A DNA stretch of 64,000 nucleotides from Chryseobacterium panacisoli (GTDB lineage: Bacteria; Bacteroidota; Bacteroidia; Flavobacteriales; Weeksellaceae), in the NCBI RefSeq assembly GCF_008274625.1, contig NZ_VTRU01000005.1, forward strand, positions 62,001 through 126,000. Reading direction: 5' to 3'. Position 1 is the first letter of the stretch, and each line of letters starts with the position of its first letter. The translations under genes and the position numbers were made by a program. The notes beneath the pieces are model-generated. The model saw only the letters and a list, made by a program, of their open reading frames with translations, was not told the DNA's origin and made no database searches. Below are positions 14,114-23,900 of the stretch, piece by piece.

Positions 14114-15490
14114 ATGAACACATATCCGAAACGGTGGCAGGCACTCAATTTTCTAATCGCAGGTGCTTTTCTCTCACCTCTGGATTATTTTATTGTCAAT
14201 ATGGCTTTGCCATCTATCAAAAAAGCATTCAGAGCAAGCGATCATCAGCTTCAGATGGTTATCGCCATTTATGGACTCACTTATGCAGCGCTTGTTGTTT
14301 GCGGAGGGCGGCTGGGTGATATTTATGGCCGCAAAAAGGTGTTTATATCAGGATTATATACTTTCCTGTTCTCATCTCTTGCCTGCGCATTTTCTCCTGA
14401 TATTACATGGCTGATTATTTTCAGACTGTTTCAAGGGGTCGGAGCATCACTGCTGGCTCCTCAGGTACTGGCTTCTATAAAGGATCTTTTCAGCAGTCAG
14501 GAGCAGCCTGGAGCTGTGAGTCTTTTCAGTTCAGTATTTGGTCTTGCTTCTGTAGTTGGACAATTACTTGGCGGCCTTCTTTTAAGCATGCATTGGGGAA
14601 GTTTTTCATGGGAAATGGTATTTCTTGTCAATGTTCCTATTACGATGATCTGTATTCCGGGCATCCATTTTACTATGAATGAGGATACTAAGAAAGAAGA
14701 AACAGGGATTGATTTTACAGGGGCTTTATTATTAATTACAGCCTTACTTATGCTCATCTGCCCTCTTATTTTCGGGCAAAAATTTGAATGGGCATGGTGG
14801 ATTTTCGGGATTCTTCTTGGAGGAATTTTATTACTTATTTTATTTTTAAGATATGAGAAGAAACAGCTTCAAAAAAGCCGTCCGGTACTCATAGATCCGG
14901 CACTGCTGCAGCATAAACCTTTTGCATTAAGCCTTCTGATCATCTTCTTTTACAATTTCACTGCAGGATTATTCATTTGCTATCCTTATTATTTGCAGCA
15001 GTTTCTCCATCAGAATTCAATGCAGACAGGATTGGCTATCGTTCCTTATGGGCTTGCCTTTTTTCTGGGACCTTTAATCACCGCCCGGATAAAACTGAGC
15101 GCTGCTAAAATGATCTACGTAGGATTGGGATTGCTGACGACAGGCTTTGTGATAAGTGCAGCCGTTTTTTATTTTCAGCAAAAACCATCTTTAATCACTC
15201 ATATCACTTTGTTTATAGCCGGATTCGGGCATGGTACCATTATGCCGGTTATGATGCGTACAGCTATTTCTCAGATTTCTAAAGATAAAGCCGGGCAGGC
15301 TTCCGGACTTGTAAGCATTGGCATTCAGATTGGCAGTGTAACCGGAGGAGCTGTTATCGGAACTTTATTTTTTAATCTGATACCCATGTTGGGATTCACA
15401 AAAGCATTTGCAGCAGCAGTAGGAATGATTGGTATTTTTCAACTTATTGGAATAAGGGCAGGAAGCAGATTGAGAAAATTCATTGATTAA
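14114..15490 (+). CDS. MFS efflux transporter, DHA2-like
   Basis: A 458-residue multi-pass inner-membrane protein with about 14 hydrophobic segments. Motif A is present (GGRLGDIYGRKKVF), with the antiporter-type start LSPLDYFIVNMALPSIKKAF and the RLFQGVGASLLAPQ segment. It fits the drug:H+ antiporter DHA2 group that exports drugs or dyes. It is divergent from an AraC regulator and followed after 37 bases by an NTF2-like protein. The actual substrate is unknown. Confidence 0.9.
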   Translation: MNTYPKRWQALNFLIAGAFLSPLDYFIVNMALPSIKKAFRASDHQLQMVIAIYGLTYAALVVCGGRLGDIYGRKKVFISGLYTFLFSSLACAFSPDITWLIIFRLFQGVGASLLAPQVLASIKDLFSSQEQPGAVSLFSSVFGLASVVGQLLGGLLLSMHWGSFSWEMVFLVNVPITMICIPGIHFTMNEDTKKEETGIDFTGALLLITALLMLICPLIFGQKFEWAWWIFGILLGGILLLILFLRYEKKQLQKSRPVLIDPALLQHKPFALSLLIIFFYNFTAGLFICYPYYLQQFLHQNSMQTGLAIVPYGLAFFLGPLITARIKLSAAKMIYVGLGLLTTGFVISAAVFYFQQKPSLITHITLFIAGFGHGTIMPVMMRTAISQISKDKAGQASGLVSIGIQIGSVTGGAVIGTLFFNLIPMLGFTKAFAAAVGMIGIFQLIGIRAGSRLRKFID

Positions 15491-15527
15491 AGTCATTTAA
15501 ATAACAAAAAAATTATACATTTAAAAT

Positions 15528-15917
15528 ATGAGCAATACAGAAAAGATCATTTGGGAAATTGAAGAATTTCACAGGAATATTGAAAAATGGTTTCAGGGTA
15601 AGACAGAAAATGAGAAAGATCTTTATAACAAATTATTATCCGGATTCTCTCCAGACTTCAGGATGATTAATGGAAATGGAGATACTGTTATTCTGTCTAT
15701 GCTTGAAGACTGGCTTCCTACCGTATTCGGAAAATTTCCGGAACGAAATATTCAGATTGAAAATATAGAAGTACATTATTCTGATCATCATGGTCTTGCC
15801 ACTTATATTGAGACTCAGATCACGGGAGAAACTACAAACAGGAGACAATCTTCAGCTGTTTTTTTGTTAAATGAAGAAAAAGCACTTTGGCTTCACCTTA
15901 TTGAAAACTGGATATAA
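15528..15917 (+). CDS. SnoaL/DUF4440-like (NTF2-fold) protein
   Basis: A 129-residue cytosolic protein. The pattern FHRNIEKWFQGK, FSPDFRMINGNGD, a central helix and the closing strands (SAVFLLNEEKALWLHLIENWI) fit the cone-shaped NTF2-like fold. Such proteins bind small ligands or serve as small enzymes. No catalytic residues can be assigned. It probably shares the transcript of the MFS pump 37 bases upstream. Confidence 0.75.
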   Translation: MSNTEKIIWEIEEFHRNIEKWFQGKTENEKDLYNKLLSGFSPDFRMINGNGDTVILSMLEDWLPTVFGKFPERNIQIENIEVHYSDHHGLATYIETQITGETTNRRQSSAVFLLNEEKALWLHLIENWI

Positions 15918-15986
15918 ACAGTTTAACAGCCCTGAGCATCTAAGAATGTCCGGGGCTGTATAATTGTAAGCATAAATTTCTTTTAC

Positions 15987-16637
15987 TTATTCAGACCACG
16001 GGGAATGCAAAATACAGTCGCAGAAGTTTTTCCTTTGGAAATTCGGAATCATAAAGGCACAGACATCGGCTTTTATATTTCCAAAAGTGGTTTCTGTTTT
16101 ATATTCAAAACCACCGAAAAAAGTGGGAATAATCTTCTTTTTAAAGTCATTTCTCGGAAAAGCTTTGATAATTTCCTCCCGATGTTCTGTACTCAGGTTT
16201 TCATATCCTTCTCCCATCACATCCAGTCCAACTCCTGAATACATTAAGGCTACCTCATTTTCCTTATGTTCTGCGATTCCAATGGTGGTGTGAAGTGCAA
16301 TGGTATCCCAAACCAGCTGAAGCTTATCCTGAGCAATCCCATGACCTTTCAAAAAGTCTCGTGCCGCATTGGCTCCATCTACCTCAAACCTCAGATCCGG
16401 ACTGCTATAATGAGAAACAAGTCCCAGATCATGAAATACTGATGCCACATATAACAGTTCCGAATCATGAACCTTGTTTTCTCGTTTGGCATTTAATGAT
16501 GAGAATAAAAAAACACGCAGGGAATGATTGTAGATAAATTCTGTTCCGTGTTCCAATAGAAGTTCTGTGGCTTCTGCTGCGATTTTGCTGTCCGGAATGA
16601 TGATTCCGGCTACTTCTTTCATACGATTTACTGACAT
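15987..16637 (-). CDS. HD-domain protein, cyanamide-hydratase-like
   Basis: A 216-residue protein with the metal-binding HD signature: His38 (YNHSLRVF), His69-Asp70 (VFHDLGL), and a later His in DTIALHTTIGIAEH. The arrangement resembles cyanamide hydratase-type HD hydrolases, as well as general HD phosphohydrolases. The substrate is not evident. It lies 91 bases downstream of an AraC gene on the same strand and could be its target. Confidence 0.8.
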   Translation of the reverse strand: MSVNRMKEVAGIIIPDSKIAAEATELLLEHGTEFIYNHSLRVFLFSSLNAKRENKVHDSELLYVASVFHDLGLVSHYSSPDLRFEVDGANAARDFLKGHGIAQDKLQLVWDTIALHTTIGIAEHKENEVALMYSGVGLDVMGEGYENLSTEHREEIIKAFPRNDFKKKIIPTFFGGFEYKTETTFGNIKADVCAFMIPNFQRKNFCDCILHSPWSE

Positions 16638-16728
16638 AGCTTTATGTAATTTTATCCAAAGATATCCTGATTACAGATGCCTGAGAATATCAATAAATAC
16701 TGATAACATGTCAAAATTTCAAGCTGTT

Positions 16729-17586
16729 TTACATCCCGATATGAATGAAATTACTACGATAGCTTGCCGGAGATATTTCCGTATTTTTTTTAAAAAAGTG
16801 ACTGAACTGTTCCGAGGTCCCGAAATGAAGCTGATAAGCAATCTCTTTTACAGTATAAGAGCTGAACTGAAGAAGTCTTTTGGCTTCTGCGATAATCTGC
16901 CCGTTGATGATCTCTTTTGCGCTTTTATTACTGCACCGCTTACACAGCCCGCTCAATCTCCGTGGAGTAATATTCAACATCCCTGAATAGTCATTTACCG
17001 CATGCAGACTATGATACTGACTGCTCAGCAGCTCCATAAATTTGCGGTAAACAATATAATCCTGACTGTCGAAAGTTTCTTCTTTTACAATTTTTATATT
17101 GGCTAATTTGACCATGATGATCTTTAAATAGGCAGCCAGTACATCCATCTGATTGGTATAAGACTTTGTTTCGTATTCTGCCAGTAAGATTTTAAACAAA
17201 ATTAAGAATTCGTCTCTTTCAGCCTGATCTGGTAATAGCTGTTGATTCGCAGCGGCATTATTAAACAAAACAGCTTTACAATTACTGGCACTGGAAGGCA
17301 CTCTTTCCCAAAAACAGTCTCCAAAGGAAAGATGATAGCCAGAAACATCAGAATGATTCTCAAACTTACAGATCTGACCTTTAGACAGTAAAAAGATTTT
17401 ATGACCTGCGATATCAAAAGACTGTTCATCTACCACCAACACACCTCTACCACTCTCAACCATTAGAATATGATGATAATTGAGTCTTACGAAGCTTCCG
17501 GAATAAGGCAGATCATTCTCTAGTCGCTTGACGGAAAAAGAATGATCAATAACAGATTCAGTTAAAATTCCTGAGACCGGTTTCAT
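16729..17586 (-). CDS. AraC-family transcriptional regulator
   Basis: A 285-residue protein: N-terminal cupin-like sensor (GRGVLVVDEQSFDIAGHKIFLLSKGQICKF) and C-terminal HTH pair (MLNITPRRLSGLCKRCSNKSAKEIINGQ and VKEIAYQLHFGTSEQFSHFFKKNTEISPASYRSNF). The start at 17586 is preferred to 17643 because a near-consensus -7 box (TAATCTTG, 17641-17648) overlaps the upstream ATG. It lies 131 bases downstream of the MFS gene at 17718 and upstream of the HD gene, all on one strand. Confidence 0.88.
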   Translation of the reverse strand: MKPVSGILTESVIDHSFSVKRLENDLPYSGSFVRLNYHHILMVESGRGVLVVDEQSFDIAGHKIFLLSKGQICKFENHSDVSGYHLSFGDCFWERVPSSASNCKAVLFNNAAANQQLLPDQAERDEFLILFKILLAEYETKSYTNQMDVLAAYLKIIMVKLANIKIVKEETFDSQDYIVYRKFMELLSSQYHSLHAVNDYSGMLNITPRRLSGLCKRCSNKSAKEIINGQIIAEAKRLLQFSSYTVKEIAYQLHFGTSEQFSHFFKKNTEISPASYRSNFIHIGM

Positions 17587-17717
17587 AGAGATAAATTTTA
17601 ATAAAGATAAAGAGTTTTTAGAAACAGTATTTTTGAAATGCAAGATTAGCCAACAATAAAAAGCCGGAAAATGTCAAAAATCTCTAAACAGATGTCAAAA
17701 TTACCCGTGTAAACCTA

Positions 17718-18878
17718 TTAATTTTTATTTCTGAATACTTTCATCTGTCCAGCCATAACCGCCAGTAAAATCCCAAAACAGGCAAAAAGACCGTATGAAT
17801 ACCTGAGATCAAAGCTTTCAGCAATATATCCGATAAGAGGCGGCCCCATCAGGAATCCTAAGAATGAAATGCTTGAAACAAATGATAAAGCAATACTTGG
17901 AGCGACTGTACTCACCTTTCCCACTGTGCTATAAACGGACGGCACACTCAGCGAACTGCCAAGACCGATAATCATAAAAGCGATGATACAAATCCAGAGT
18001 TCCGGAAAGAAAACACTTAGGAAAAGCCCTCCGCTCATCAGAACTCCACAACATTGCAAAACGATCTTTTTCCCGTATTTTTCTATAATTCTGTTCCCGA
18101 TAAAACGACCTAAAGTCATCATTAAAATAAAACTTGTATATCCCAGTATAACAAGATTTTCCGGAGCTTTAACTATAGTTTGAAAATAAACCCCACTCCA
18201 GTCGAACATCGCTCCTTCAATTGCCATACTCAGAAATCCTATGATTCCCAAACCAACCAGTGTAGGATTCACAGCCTTGAATATTGACCGGGTTTGCGGT
18301 TCTGCTTTATGAATAATATTGGTCAGATTTCCTTTACTGTAGAACCAAAGTATTCCTACCAGAATAAAAACAGTAACAAAATGATAGAAAGTTCCCACAT
18401 GAAGGTTAATCATCAATAAACCCACAACAGCTCCCGTAAGACCAGCAAAACACCAGGCTCCGTGATAGGAAGAAAGAAGGGATCTTTTGGTAACAGATTC
18501 TATTTCAATGGCCTGCGTATTGACCGCTATATTGCACATGTTCCCGGAAACCCCAAAGAAGAACAGAACAACCGCCAGTGTCCAGTAAGAAGGTGACAAG
18601 CCAATTAATAAAAGAAAAAAAGGATACAGCAAAAAGCACCTTTTAATAATCCCGCTGCTGCCGTAGATACTGATCAGCTTTCCGGCCAAAACCATTGTTG
18701 AAAGCTGTCCTATCGGCATCAGAAGCAAAAGCGTCCCGAGCTGGGCTTCATTGATCGAAAGTGCAGTTTTAATGATAGGAATCCGGCTCGCCCAGGAAGA
18801 AAAAACAAGTCCATGGGCAAAGAAAAGTAAGAAACAGGCTGTTGGCATTTTGGCATTAAAAGATTCTCTCTCGTTCAT
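17718..18878 (-). CDS. MFS transporter, YbjJ/FucP-like
   Basis: A 386-residue membrane protein with about 12 hydrophobic segments. The opening (ACFLLFFAHGLVFSSWASRIPIIKTALSINEAQLGTLLLLMPIGQL) is typical of the YbjJ-type MFS group. The start at 18878 (MNERESFNAKMP) is set by a TAnnTTTG box at 18908-18915, which lies inside the longer reading from 18920. The substrate is unknown. The AraC gene follows downstream. Confidence 0.88.
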   Translation of the reverse strand: MNERESFNAKMPTACFLLFFAHGLVFSSWASRIPIIKTALSINEAQLGTLLLLMPIGQLSTMVLAGKLISIYGSSGIIKRCFLLYPFFLLLIGLSPSYWTLAVVLFFFGVSGNMCNIAVNTQAIEIESVTKRSLLSSYHGAWCFAGLTGAVVGLLMINLHVGTFYHFVTVFILVGILWFYSKGNLTNIIHKAEPQTRSIFKAVNPTLVGLGIIGFLSMAIEGAMFDWSGVYFQTIVKAPENLVILGYTSFILMMTLGRFIGNRIIEKYGKKIVLQCCGVLMSGGLFLSVFFPELWICIIAFMIIGLGSSLSVPSVYSTVGKVSTVAPSIALSFVSSISFLGFLMGPPLIGYIAESFDLRYSYGLFACFGILLAVMAGQMKVFRNKN

Positions 18879-18907
18879 TATAACTGGGGTGATAAAAATT
18901 CCTTTTG

Positions 18908-18915
18908 CAAATGTA
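18908..18915 (-). promoter_or_regulatory. -7 promoter box (TACATTTG) of the second MFS gene
   Basis: Exact TAnnTTTG on the minus strand, 30 bases before the ATG at 18878. It excludes the in-frame ATG at 18920. Confidence 0.5.
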
Positions 18916-18980
18916 AACACGCTGCTCTATTAAAATCTAGTCCGTTTTTGTCATTTTTATGTTCCATTTTAACCAATAAC

Positions 18981-19010
18981 AAAAAACACCCGGCAGTTGA
19001 ACCGGGTGAT
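18981..19010 (-). terminator. terminator of the AraC-like gene at 19015
   Basis: CACCCGG (18987-18993) pairs with CCGGGTG (19002-19008). The six A's to the left are the U-tract on the minus strand. Confidence 0.75.
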
Positions 19011-19014
19011 ATTT

Positions 19015-19929
19015 CTAATTGAATGATTGTCTGTAACTCAGAGGGGTTTTATCAGTCTTCTTTTTAAACAGCTTATTGAATGACTGCGGATGCTCAAATC
19101 CTAAAGCATAGGCTACTTCTGACACAGAGAAACCTGTAGTAGTAAGGTATTCTTTCGCTTTTTCGATCAGTTTTTCATGAATATGCTGTTGAGCATTCAG
19201 TCCGGTCAGATTACGAAGCATATCGCTCAGATAATGAGGAGACAGATTGAGTGTTGATGCAAGAAATTCTACTGTAGGAAGACCTTTATTTAATGTTTCC
19301 TGCTGATTAAAATAATTTTCCAGCACGACATCCATTTTCGTCAACAGGTCACTGTTTACAGCCTTTCTTGTGATAAACTGTCTTTTATAAAAACGGTTAC
19401 TGTAATTGAGGAGAACCTCCATATAAGAAATGATAACATCCTGGCTTACTTCATCAATAGTAGTATTCAGTTCATTTTCAATAGTATCCAGCAGTCCTGT
19501 TATCGTTGTTTTTTCCTGATCAGACAGGTGCAGTGCCTCATTGGTATCGTAAGAAAAGAAACCGAAGTTTTTGATATTCTTTGCTAAAGGGTAGCTTCTG
19601 ATGAAATCCGGGTGTACCAGTAACGTATAACCACAATATTCTGCATTCTCATCCGTGGAAAGAACCTGTCCGGGTGCGGTAAACATCATTCCTCCTTCGT
19701 TGAAATCATAATACCCCTGCCCATAGCCCATTTTTCCTGTGGTAGAATATTTATACGAAATTTTATAAAAATTCAGGATAAAGCTTCTCTTCAGCATATC
19801 TTTTTTAATGCTCATTTTCGTATTATCCACCAGACTTACCAACGGATGAAGCGGTTTAGGAAGCTGCAACATGTCATGTAATTCTGATATGGATGAAATT
19901 TTCAGAGGAATATTATCTTTCTTTTCCAT
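19015..19929 (-). CDS. AraC-family transcriptional regulator
   Basis: A 304-residue protein with a long N-terminal sensor region (GYYDFNEGGMMFTAPGQVLS) and a C-terminal HTH pair (VEFLASTLNLSPHYLSDMLRNLTGLNAQQHIHEKLIEKAKEYL and VSEVAYALGFEHPQSFNKLFKKKTDKTPLSYRQSF). It lies 76 bases downstream of an SDR gene on the same strand. Direct repeats upstream of the SDR gene (20860-20890) are candidate binding sites for it. Confidence 0.9.
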   Translation of the reverse strand: MEKKDNIPLKISSISELHDMLQLPKPLHPLVSLVDNTKMSIKKDMLKRSFILNFYKISYKYSTTGKMGYGQGYYDFNEGGMMFTAPGQVLSTDENAEYCGYTLLVHPDFIRSYPLAKNIKNFGFFSYDTNEALHLSDQEKTTITGLLDTIENELNTTIDEVSQDVIISYMEVLLNYSNRFYKRQFITRKAVNSDLLTKMDVVLENYFNQQETLNKGLPTVEFLASTLNLSPHYLSDMLRNLTGLNAQQHIHEKLIEKAKEYLTTTGFSVSEVAYALGFEHPQSFNKLFKKKTDKTPLSYRQSFN

Positions 19930-20005
19930 GATATAAAATTATAAATTATTTGGCGGAAAAGACAGTATAAAATAAGTTACTTTATACTGTCTTTACAAAA
20001 CCTGA

Positions 20006-20803
20006 TTAAATAAACTGCTTTCCAAACTGCTCTCTGAATGCTTCATCACCTAGTTCAAGGCGCTGTGCATAGATCGCTTTAGCATCTTCTCCGGCTACAT
20101 ATCTCAGTTGTTTTTTTCCGTCTGTAGCAGCTTCATACACCACTGCAGCAATCTGTTCCGGAGTAGAAGCGGCTTCCATCATCCCTTCCATTTTAGAAAA
20201 CAGAGAATTCGTCATGTCTTCATACGCCGGGCTGGATGCTGAGTCCAGAGAGCGGCTTACAAAATCTGTTTTGATTCCTCCGGGAGAAACCGTTTTAACA
20301 TCTATTCCTAAAGTATTAAGCTCAAAAGCTAAACTTTCGCTCCAGCCTTCCAGCGCCCACTTGGTAGCATGATAAGTAGAGCCCAACGGGAATGCAACCA
20401 GTCCTCCTATAGACGTTGTAGAAATGAACATTCCTTTTTTCTGTTCCCTGAAGTAAGGAATAAATGCCTGTGTAACGCGTATAACCCCTAATAAATTCGT
20501 GTCAAGCTGTTTTACGATCTGTTCATCCGAAAGCGCTTCCAAAGGGCCTATAAGCCCATATCCTGCATTATTGTAAACCACATCAATATCTCCCAGCTCA
20601 ATAACCTGTTTAGCGGTTGACTTTATCTGCTCCGGATTGGTGACATCCAATGGAAGTACAGTCACATTATCCAGGGCAGCAAGATCACTTCCCGCTTCAG
20701 GATTTCTCATCGTAGCGATTACTCTCCATCCGTTGTTTTGAAATAATTGGGCAGTTGCTTTTCCTAATCCTGTAGAAGCACCTGTTATAAAAATTGTTTT
20801 CAT
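20006..20803 (-). CDS. short-chain dehydrogenase/reductase (SDR)
   Basis: A 265-residue classical SDR: NAD(P)-binding TGASTGLG (7-14), NNAG (78-81), and catalytic Ser near 131 with Tyr144 and Lys148 (TYHATK). An Arg at the end of strand 2 (ATMRNP) favours NADPH. The start at 20803 gives the standard MKTIFITGAS opening; an upstream in-frame ATG adds residues not seen in the family. Substrate unknown. The next gene on the same strand is an AraC regulator, a common regulator-target pairing. Confidence 0.9.
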   Translation of the reverse strand: MKTIFITGASTGLGKATAQLFQNNGWRVIATMRNPEAGSDLAALDNVTVLPLDVTNPEQIKSTAKQVIELGDIDVVYNNAGYGLIGPLEALSDEQIVKQLDTNLLGVIRVTQAFIPYFREQKKGMFISTTSIGGLVAFPLGSTYHATKWALEGWSESLAFELNTLGIDVKTVSPGGIKTDFVSRSLDSASSPAYEDMTNSLFSKMEGMMEAASTPEQIAAVVYEAATDGKKQLRYVAGEDAKAIYAQRLELGDEAFREQFGKQFI

Positions 20804-20859
20804 TTTTCTTTGTTTAAAATTACAGGACAAAGTTCAGCATTAGGAGAAACGCAGGAGTT

Positions 20860-20890
20860 GCCAAAATGGGGTAAGCTGTAGCCAAAATGG
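20860..20890. promoter_or_regulatory. direct repeat GCCAAAATGG x2, 21-bp spacing
   Basis: GCCAAAATGG occurs at 20860-20869 and 20881-20890, two helical turns apart. It lies in the gap between the SDR gene and the divergent helicase gene. On the minus strand the first copy sits about where a -33 element would be, relative to a weak -7 (GAACTTTG, 20829-20836). Tandem sites two turns apart are typical of AraC-type activators. Confidence 0.45.
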
Positions 20891-20914
20891 ATTATTAAAT
20901 ACATTTGTTTTTTG

Positions 20915-20922
20915 TAAGTTTG
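20915..20922 (+). promoter_or_regulatory. -7 promoter box (TAAGTTTG) of the SNF2 gene
   Basis: Exact TAnnTTTG ending 15 bases before the ATG at 20938. It lies inside the longer reading from 20905, so the start is 20938. Confidence 0.5.
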
Positions 20923-20937
20923 CCTTCATCAATTTTT

Positions 20938-23900
20938 ATGGCAGAATATATTCTTGACAACATCAATATCAGTACACTTTCCGTATATGACCTGCTGAAA
21001 CATACCTCGGACAGCTCATTTATCGGAATCAGGGATTTCCGCGAAATCTATCCTGCTGCTATCGAAAACAATTCAGGAATATTTACAAAGCAATCTTCAT
21101 TACAGGATTTTCCAATGGTCAGCATCAGCAAGGTGGGCGGTTCACTACTCTGCTCATGCACATGTGATAACCAGAAAGATCAGCTGTGCTCTCATCAGGC
21201 AGAAATTATCCATTGCATCATTGAGGATAAAAATTATCGCCTGTTTTTTGATGATATGCTCCGTAAAAAAGCTTTTCTCCCTAAAGCAAAAACATATGGC
21301 CTTGAAAATGAAACTGATCTGGATCATTATTTTCAGCTCGAATACAGGAATGGCAAAATTGAAATCCTTCCTAAGATTAAGGAAATGCTGCCTGTAGATG
21401 AGGTAATGCTTCAAAGAGATCTTCTTCCACAGCTTTCGTCCAGACTGGATGAGCTGGCTATGCTGGAAACAGGAAAAAAACAAATATTGGTCATCGGTAA
21501 GCACCGTTATTATAATCATATGACCTTCTCCCTGATGGAAGCGGAAATAACCCAGACAGGCAAGATTAAAAATCCGGTGACTTCCGTGGATGCCATGCAG
21601 CTGATTTGGAAAGCAGAGAAGCCGGCAGACATCAAATTTTATACGGCTATCACCTCTTTCCAGAATAATTATAATGAAGATTACAATGCTTCAGAACTGG
21701 AAGCTTTAAAGCTCATTGTACAGAATCCTCTGCAGCTGGAAGTCTATTACCACGACCGGGAAATTGCAGAAACTGTCTCTGCAAAGTCTCTTTCACAAGT
21801 TGAATTAAACACTTTAGATGCCGAGGTTCAATTATCTGTATTTAAGAAAGATCCGTTTTACGAAATAACCGGAGAAATACAGTTTAATGATATTTCTGTT
21901 CCTTTTAAAAATATTGTACTCAGAAATGAATATTTTGTTTATAACAGAAACACTTTCAGCTTTGTAGACCATCCTGACATGCTCAGAATCATCAGGTTCT
22001 TTAAGGCTAATAATGAAATTTTACTGATTCATTCTTCAAAATACGACGCGTTTATGAAGGACGTCCTCTCTACCATAGAAGAACGTATTCATATAAACTA
22101 CAGCTATATACAAACCGCAACAAAAGTACAGCTTGAAGATAAAAATTATCAGACAGAAAGAGTTGTTTATCTCCGCCAGCAGGAAAATTATATAGGAATT
22201 ACACCGGTAATGAAATACGGAGATGTAGAGGTTCCCGTCTATTCCCGAAAGCAGCTTTTTGATACAGATCAGAATGGAAACCCATTTAAAATAGAAAGAA
22301 ATGAATCGGCAGAAGCCCGCTTTACTTCTTTGATCATGCAGCAGCATCCTGATTTTGAGGAGCAGATGGACGGCTATCAGTATTTTTATCTTCACAGGGA
22401 TAAATTCCTGGATAACAACTGGTTTCTTGAGGCATTTGAAACCTGGAGAAATGAAGGAATAACCATACTGGGCTTTAACGAATTAAAGAATAACAAATTA
22501 AACTCTTACCGGGCTAAAATCAATATTCAGATTACCAGCGGACTGGATTGGTTTAATGCTAAGCTAAAAGTGAAATTTGGCCCTAAAGAAGCCTCTTTAA
22601 AACAGCTTCACCGCGCGATCCGGAATAAAAGTAAATTCGTTCAGCTGGATGATGGAAGCATGGGAATCCTCCCTGAAGAATGGATGGAAAAGATAGCCGC
22701 TTACTTTCATGCAGGAGAAATTGACGAAGAACTTTTAAAGATTCCGAAAATCAATTTTACGGAAGTTACTTCACTGTTTGAAAAGGAAATCCTGAGCCAG
22801 GAAGTTCAGGAGGAACTCACCACATATTCCACTCAGTTCTCAAAAGTAAAAAATATTCCCAAGGTCAATATCCCGGCTGAACTGAATGCTGAACTTAGAG
22901 ATTATCAGCATGATGGACTGAACTGGCTTAATTTTCTTGATGGATTCAACTTCGGAGGGTGTCTCGCAGATGATATGGGGCTTGGGAAAACCATTCAGAT
23001 CCTTGCTTTTATTCTGTCTCAGAGAGAAAAAAGAGGTCCCACAACCAATCTGATTGTAGTTCCTACTTCCCTGCTTTTCAACTGGCAGGAAGAGATTAGC
23101 AAATTTGCTCCTTCTATAAAAGTTCTGCTGCATTATGGAGCAGACAGGCCAAAGACAACCGCTCATATGTCTGATTATGAAGTAGTCCTTACCACATATG
23201 GTATGCTTCTTTCAGATATCCGTTTCCTGAAAAATTTTAATTTCAATTATGTTTTTCTGGATGAATCACAGATTATTAAAAATCCAAATTCAGAAAGATA
23301 TAAAGCAGCGCGCCTGCTTCAATCGAGAAACAGAATTGTACTGACCGGTACTCCTGTTGAAAACAGTACTTTTGACCTTTACAGCCAGCTTTCTTTCGCT
23401 TGTCCGGGTCTTTTGGGAAGCAAGCAGTATTTTAAGGATATTTACGCCATTCCTATCGATAAATTTGAATACAGTAAACGCGCGGTAGAGCTTCAGCAAA
23501 AGATACAACCTTTTATTCTCAGAAGGACCAAGAAACAGGTTGCAAAAGAACTTCCTGAAAAAACAGAAACAGTCATCTACTGTGAAATGAATGCTGAACA
23601 GCGCAAAATCTATGATGCTTATGAAAAAGAACTTCGCGAGTTTATTGCAGCCAATGATGAAGACGACCTGAACAAAAACAGCATGCACGTTCTTACGGGG
23701 CTTACCAGACTCAGACAGATCTGTAATTCTCCGGTTCTGATGAAAGAAGGATATTCCGGTGAAAATGCTGTTAAAATCGAGATTTTGATGGAACAGATCC
23801 TTGGGAAATCAAAAGATCATAAAATTCTGGTCTTCTCACAGTTTGTCGGAATGCTGGATCTGATAAAGACAGAACTGGAGCGCCGCAAGATTCAGTTTGA

